The translations under genes and the position numbers were made by a program. The notes beneath the pieces were generated by a model. The model did no database searches, was not told the origin of the DNA, and saw only the letters and a program-made list of their open reading frames with translations. From positions 3,348,001 through 3,412,000 of the forward strand of contig NC_090947.1 in the NCBI RefSeq assembly GCF_040807025.1: a stretch of 64,000 nt of DNA, given 5' to 3'. The DNA comes from Struthio camelus (lineage: Eukaryota > Chordata > Aves > Struthioniformes > Struthionidae). Positions within the stretch are counted from its first letter, which is position 1. Each line of letters begins with the position of its first letter. Shown here one piece after another: positions 62,401 through 64,000 of this stretch.

Positions 62401-64000
62401 GCTAGGGAGTTCCAGGACCTAGGGGTGGCCCTGGGCATCACCCACTGCGCGGTGGCAATGTCATCAGCACTATGGCACTCTCAGCAAAGGCCCCATCATT
62501 GCATCAGCCCTTTCCTTAAGCACCCAGCAGGCAGAAATGGTGCAGCCTGGGCTAGGGATGACCCTGAACTGCATTTCTAACCCTGCTGCTTCCACTGCTG
62601 TACCCACTGGCAGTCCGTCTCCCCACTGCCGCAGAGGGCCTCAGCCCCATCTGCTTCGGGCCACGGCTTCAAAATCCTCAGCACGAAGGAGGTGGGCCAG
62701 CAAATTCCTGCTCCAGGGACTGGGGTGCTCAGGTTGCTAAAAGAGCTTAGTGCCTTCACAGCAAATCCTCCATTTCCCAAGGAGACATGAAGCTGTTGGT
62801 TTTATTTTCCATGTAGCACATCCTTCACTGTGGAAGCATTAGCAGAAAGGCAGTGAGAGGGCCCCAGCCTGCACCTAGCTTCAGCTTCTCCCTGGGGATG
62901 CAAGCAAGTAACAGCGGGTGAAGTACAGTCTTCTTTCTAGTGCCCAAGCAAGGAGCTTTTCCAGCCCTGCCTGGCTGGCTGTATGCCCCAGGGACCAAAC
63001 ACAAGAGAAAGGACAGAAAAGACAGTCCAAGTGACAGCAGGAAGCTTAACCCCAACTCAGGCCACAAAGGACTAGAAACCAGTGAAGCCTGCCATGAACT
63101 GTTCAGCCCGTCCGATGTTGGTATGGCCACAACATCACATCCCACTGCTCACACAGCCCAGCATGCAGCAGACATTTTTTGCTATATGGGGGCGCATAAT
63201 TTCAGTTCAGTTTGGACAGCAAGCATTTGACTAAAATCTTTTTTTGTTTCACAGAACAGTCTCATGGTTTTGTCTCTGTCACCACTCATTTCTCTGTGCA
63301 TAAAATGCATAAATAGAGAAGGGAAATATTTTATTCATGAGCATAATGCCCAGCTGAGTTCTGAGGAAGCATGCTATTGCTTGTAAGGTAAGTGTCTCAT
63401 CCCAGGGGATTTAGCTGTGCAGTATAGCTCATGGAAACAGTGTCAGAAGTCCCTAGCGCAATAAACTTGGCCAGGATAGAAGATACACAGCCAACTCCCA
63501 ACATTTGAAAAGAGGCTTTCATAATTTATTGTCAGACTGGGATTTTGTCTCAAGCCTATATTTAATGTATTCCAGCTGTTTGATCCAGTTGTGAGAAATA
63601 ACCAGCTAAGGACTACCTGAGAAGGCAACCAAGGAGGTCAGCTTTAGGCCAGGTCTTGGATGACAGACATCAGATTACAAGTCTTTTGGTAAACCTGGAT
63701 TTATTTCTGTAACAGAATTATCCTCCGCTGACAGTCCTAGCCATAGTGAGTAAACAACTCAAGAGCATCTTCTGATGAGGAGCTTTGCCATCAAAACTGT
63801 CTACTGCCAAAACACCAGGTTAGCTCAGAGCCATCACAGACTCTGTTAAATTTGAGTTCAGACTGGTCCCGATCTACATAAGCAACTGAAAAAGCTGTCT
63901 GATATATCTTGTCTTTGCTTTTCCGAGTGATGCTGGGAACCTTGCTTGAATGTAGAAGGTCAGAAACAGGGACTTGATTGCCTCATTAGTGTGAGAAAAC
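62401..64000. other. right flank, no recognised gene
   Basis: Base composition falls from GC-rich to AT-richer from about 62800 onward. Only short frames (107 codons or fewer) are present and none resembles a family I know. AATAAA-like signals occur on the + strand near 63461 and on the minus strand near 63530 and 63700, which could belong to a neighbouring gene's 3' end. I saw no CR1-type tail or other clear repeat. Confidence 0.4.

Overview
This window is eukaryotic DNA, most likely from a bird. It has no operons or ribosome-binding sites. It carries a spliced gene of the maestro HEAT-like repeat (MROH) family, which is greatly expanded in birds, with short GC-rich introns and GT/AG splice sites. 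It also holds a gammaretrovirus-like endogenous retrovirus (ERV) fragment. The bird assignment is an inference from these families; no species marker was recognised.

Region 1 (1-52577) is a tandem macrosatellite. Eight head-to-tail units are visible, each 6830-6833 bp, nearly identical, and running off the left edge of the window. The natural unit boundary can be read directly because the array ends inside a retroviral gag gene. Each complete unit starts with the bases gtctgggg and ends in a capsid-coding gag fragment. Within each unit the + strand keeps six recognisable but broken MROH-like exons (A-F), followed by unrecognised sequence, an internal imperfect duplication, and about 272 bp of antisense gag. 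All length differences between complete units come from one 1-base insertion and two homopolymer runs, so amplification or homogenisation is very recent.

Region 2 (52578-about 54260) is single-copy. The gag gene continues on the minus strand past the array end to a Met-Gly start near 53386. It carries internal stops and a frameshift. A leader and a weak tRNA-His-like primer site follow. No pol or env is present.

Region 3 (55118-61657) is a minus-strand, 14-exon MROH-like gene of about 665 codons. Every exon junction agrees in phase, and the only visible lesion is a frameshift in exon 5. A CpG-rich segment lies upstream of its start. The last 1.6 kb (62401-64000) becomes AT-richer and holds nothing I recognise.

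Together the window shows a probably functional or recently damaged MROH gene facing a macrosatellite built from a second, degraded MROH locus and a retroviral insertion. The ERV inserted before the array expanded, because every unit carries the same truncated piece of it.
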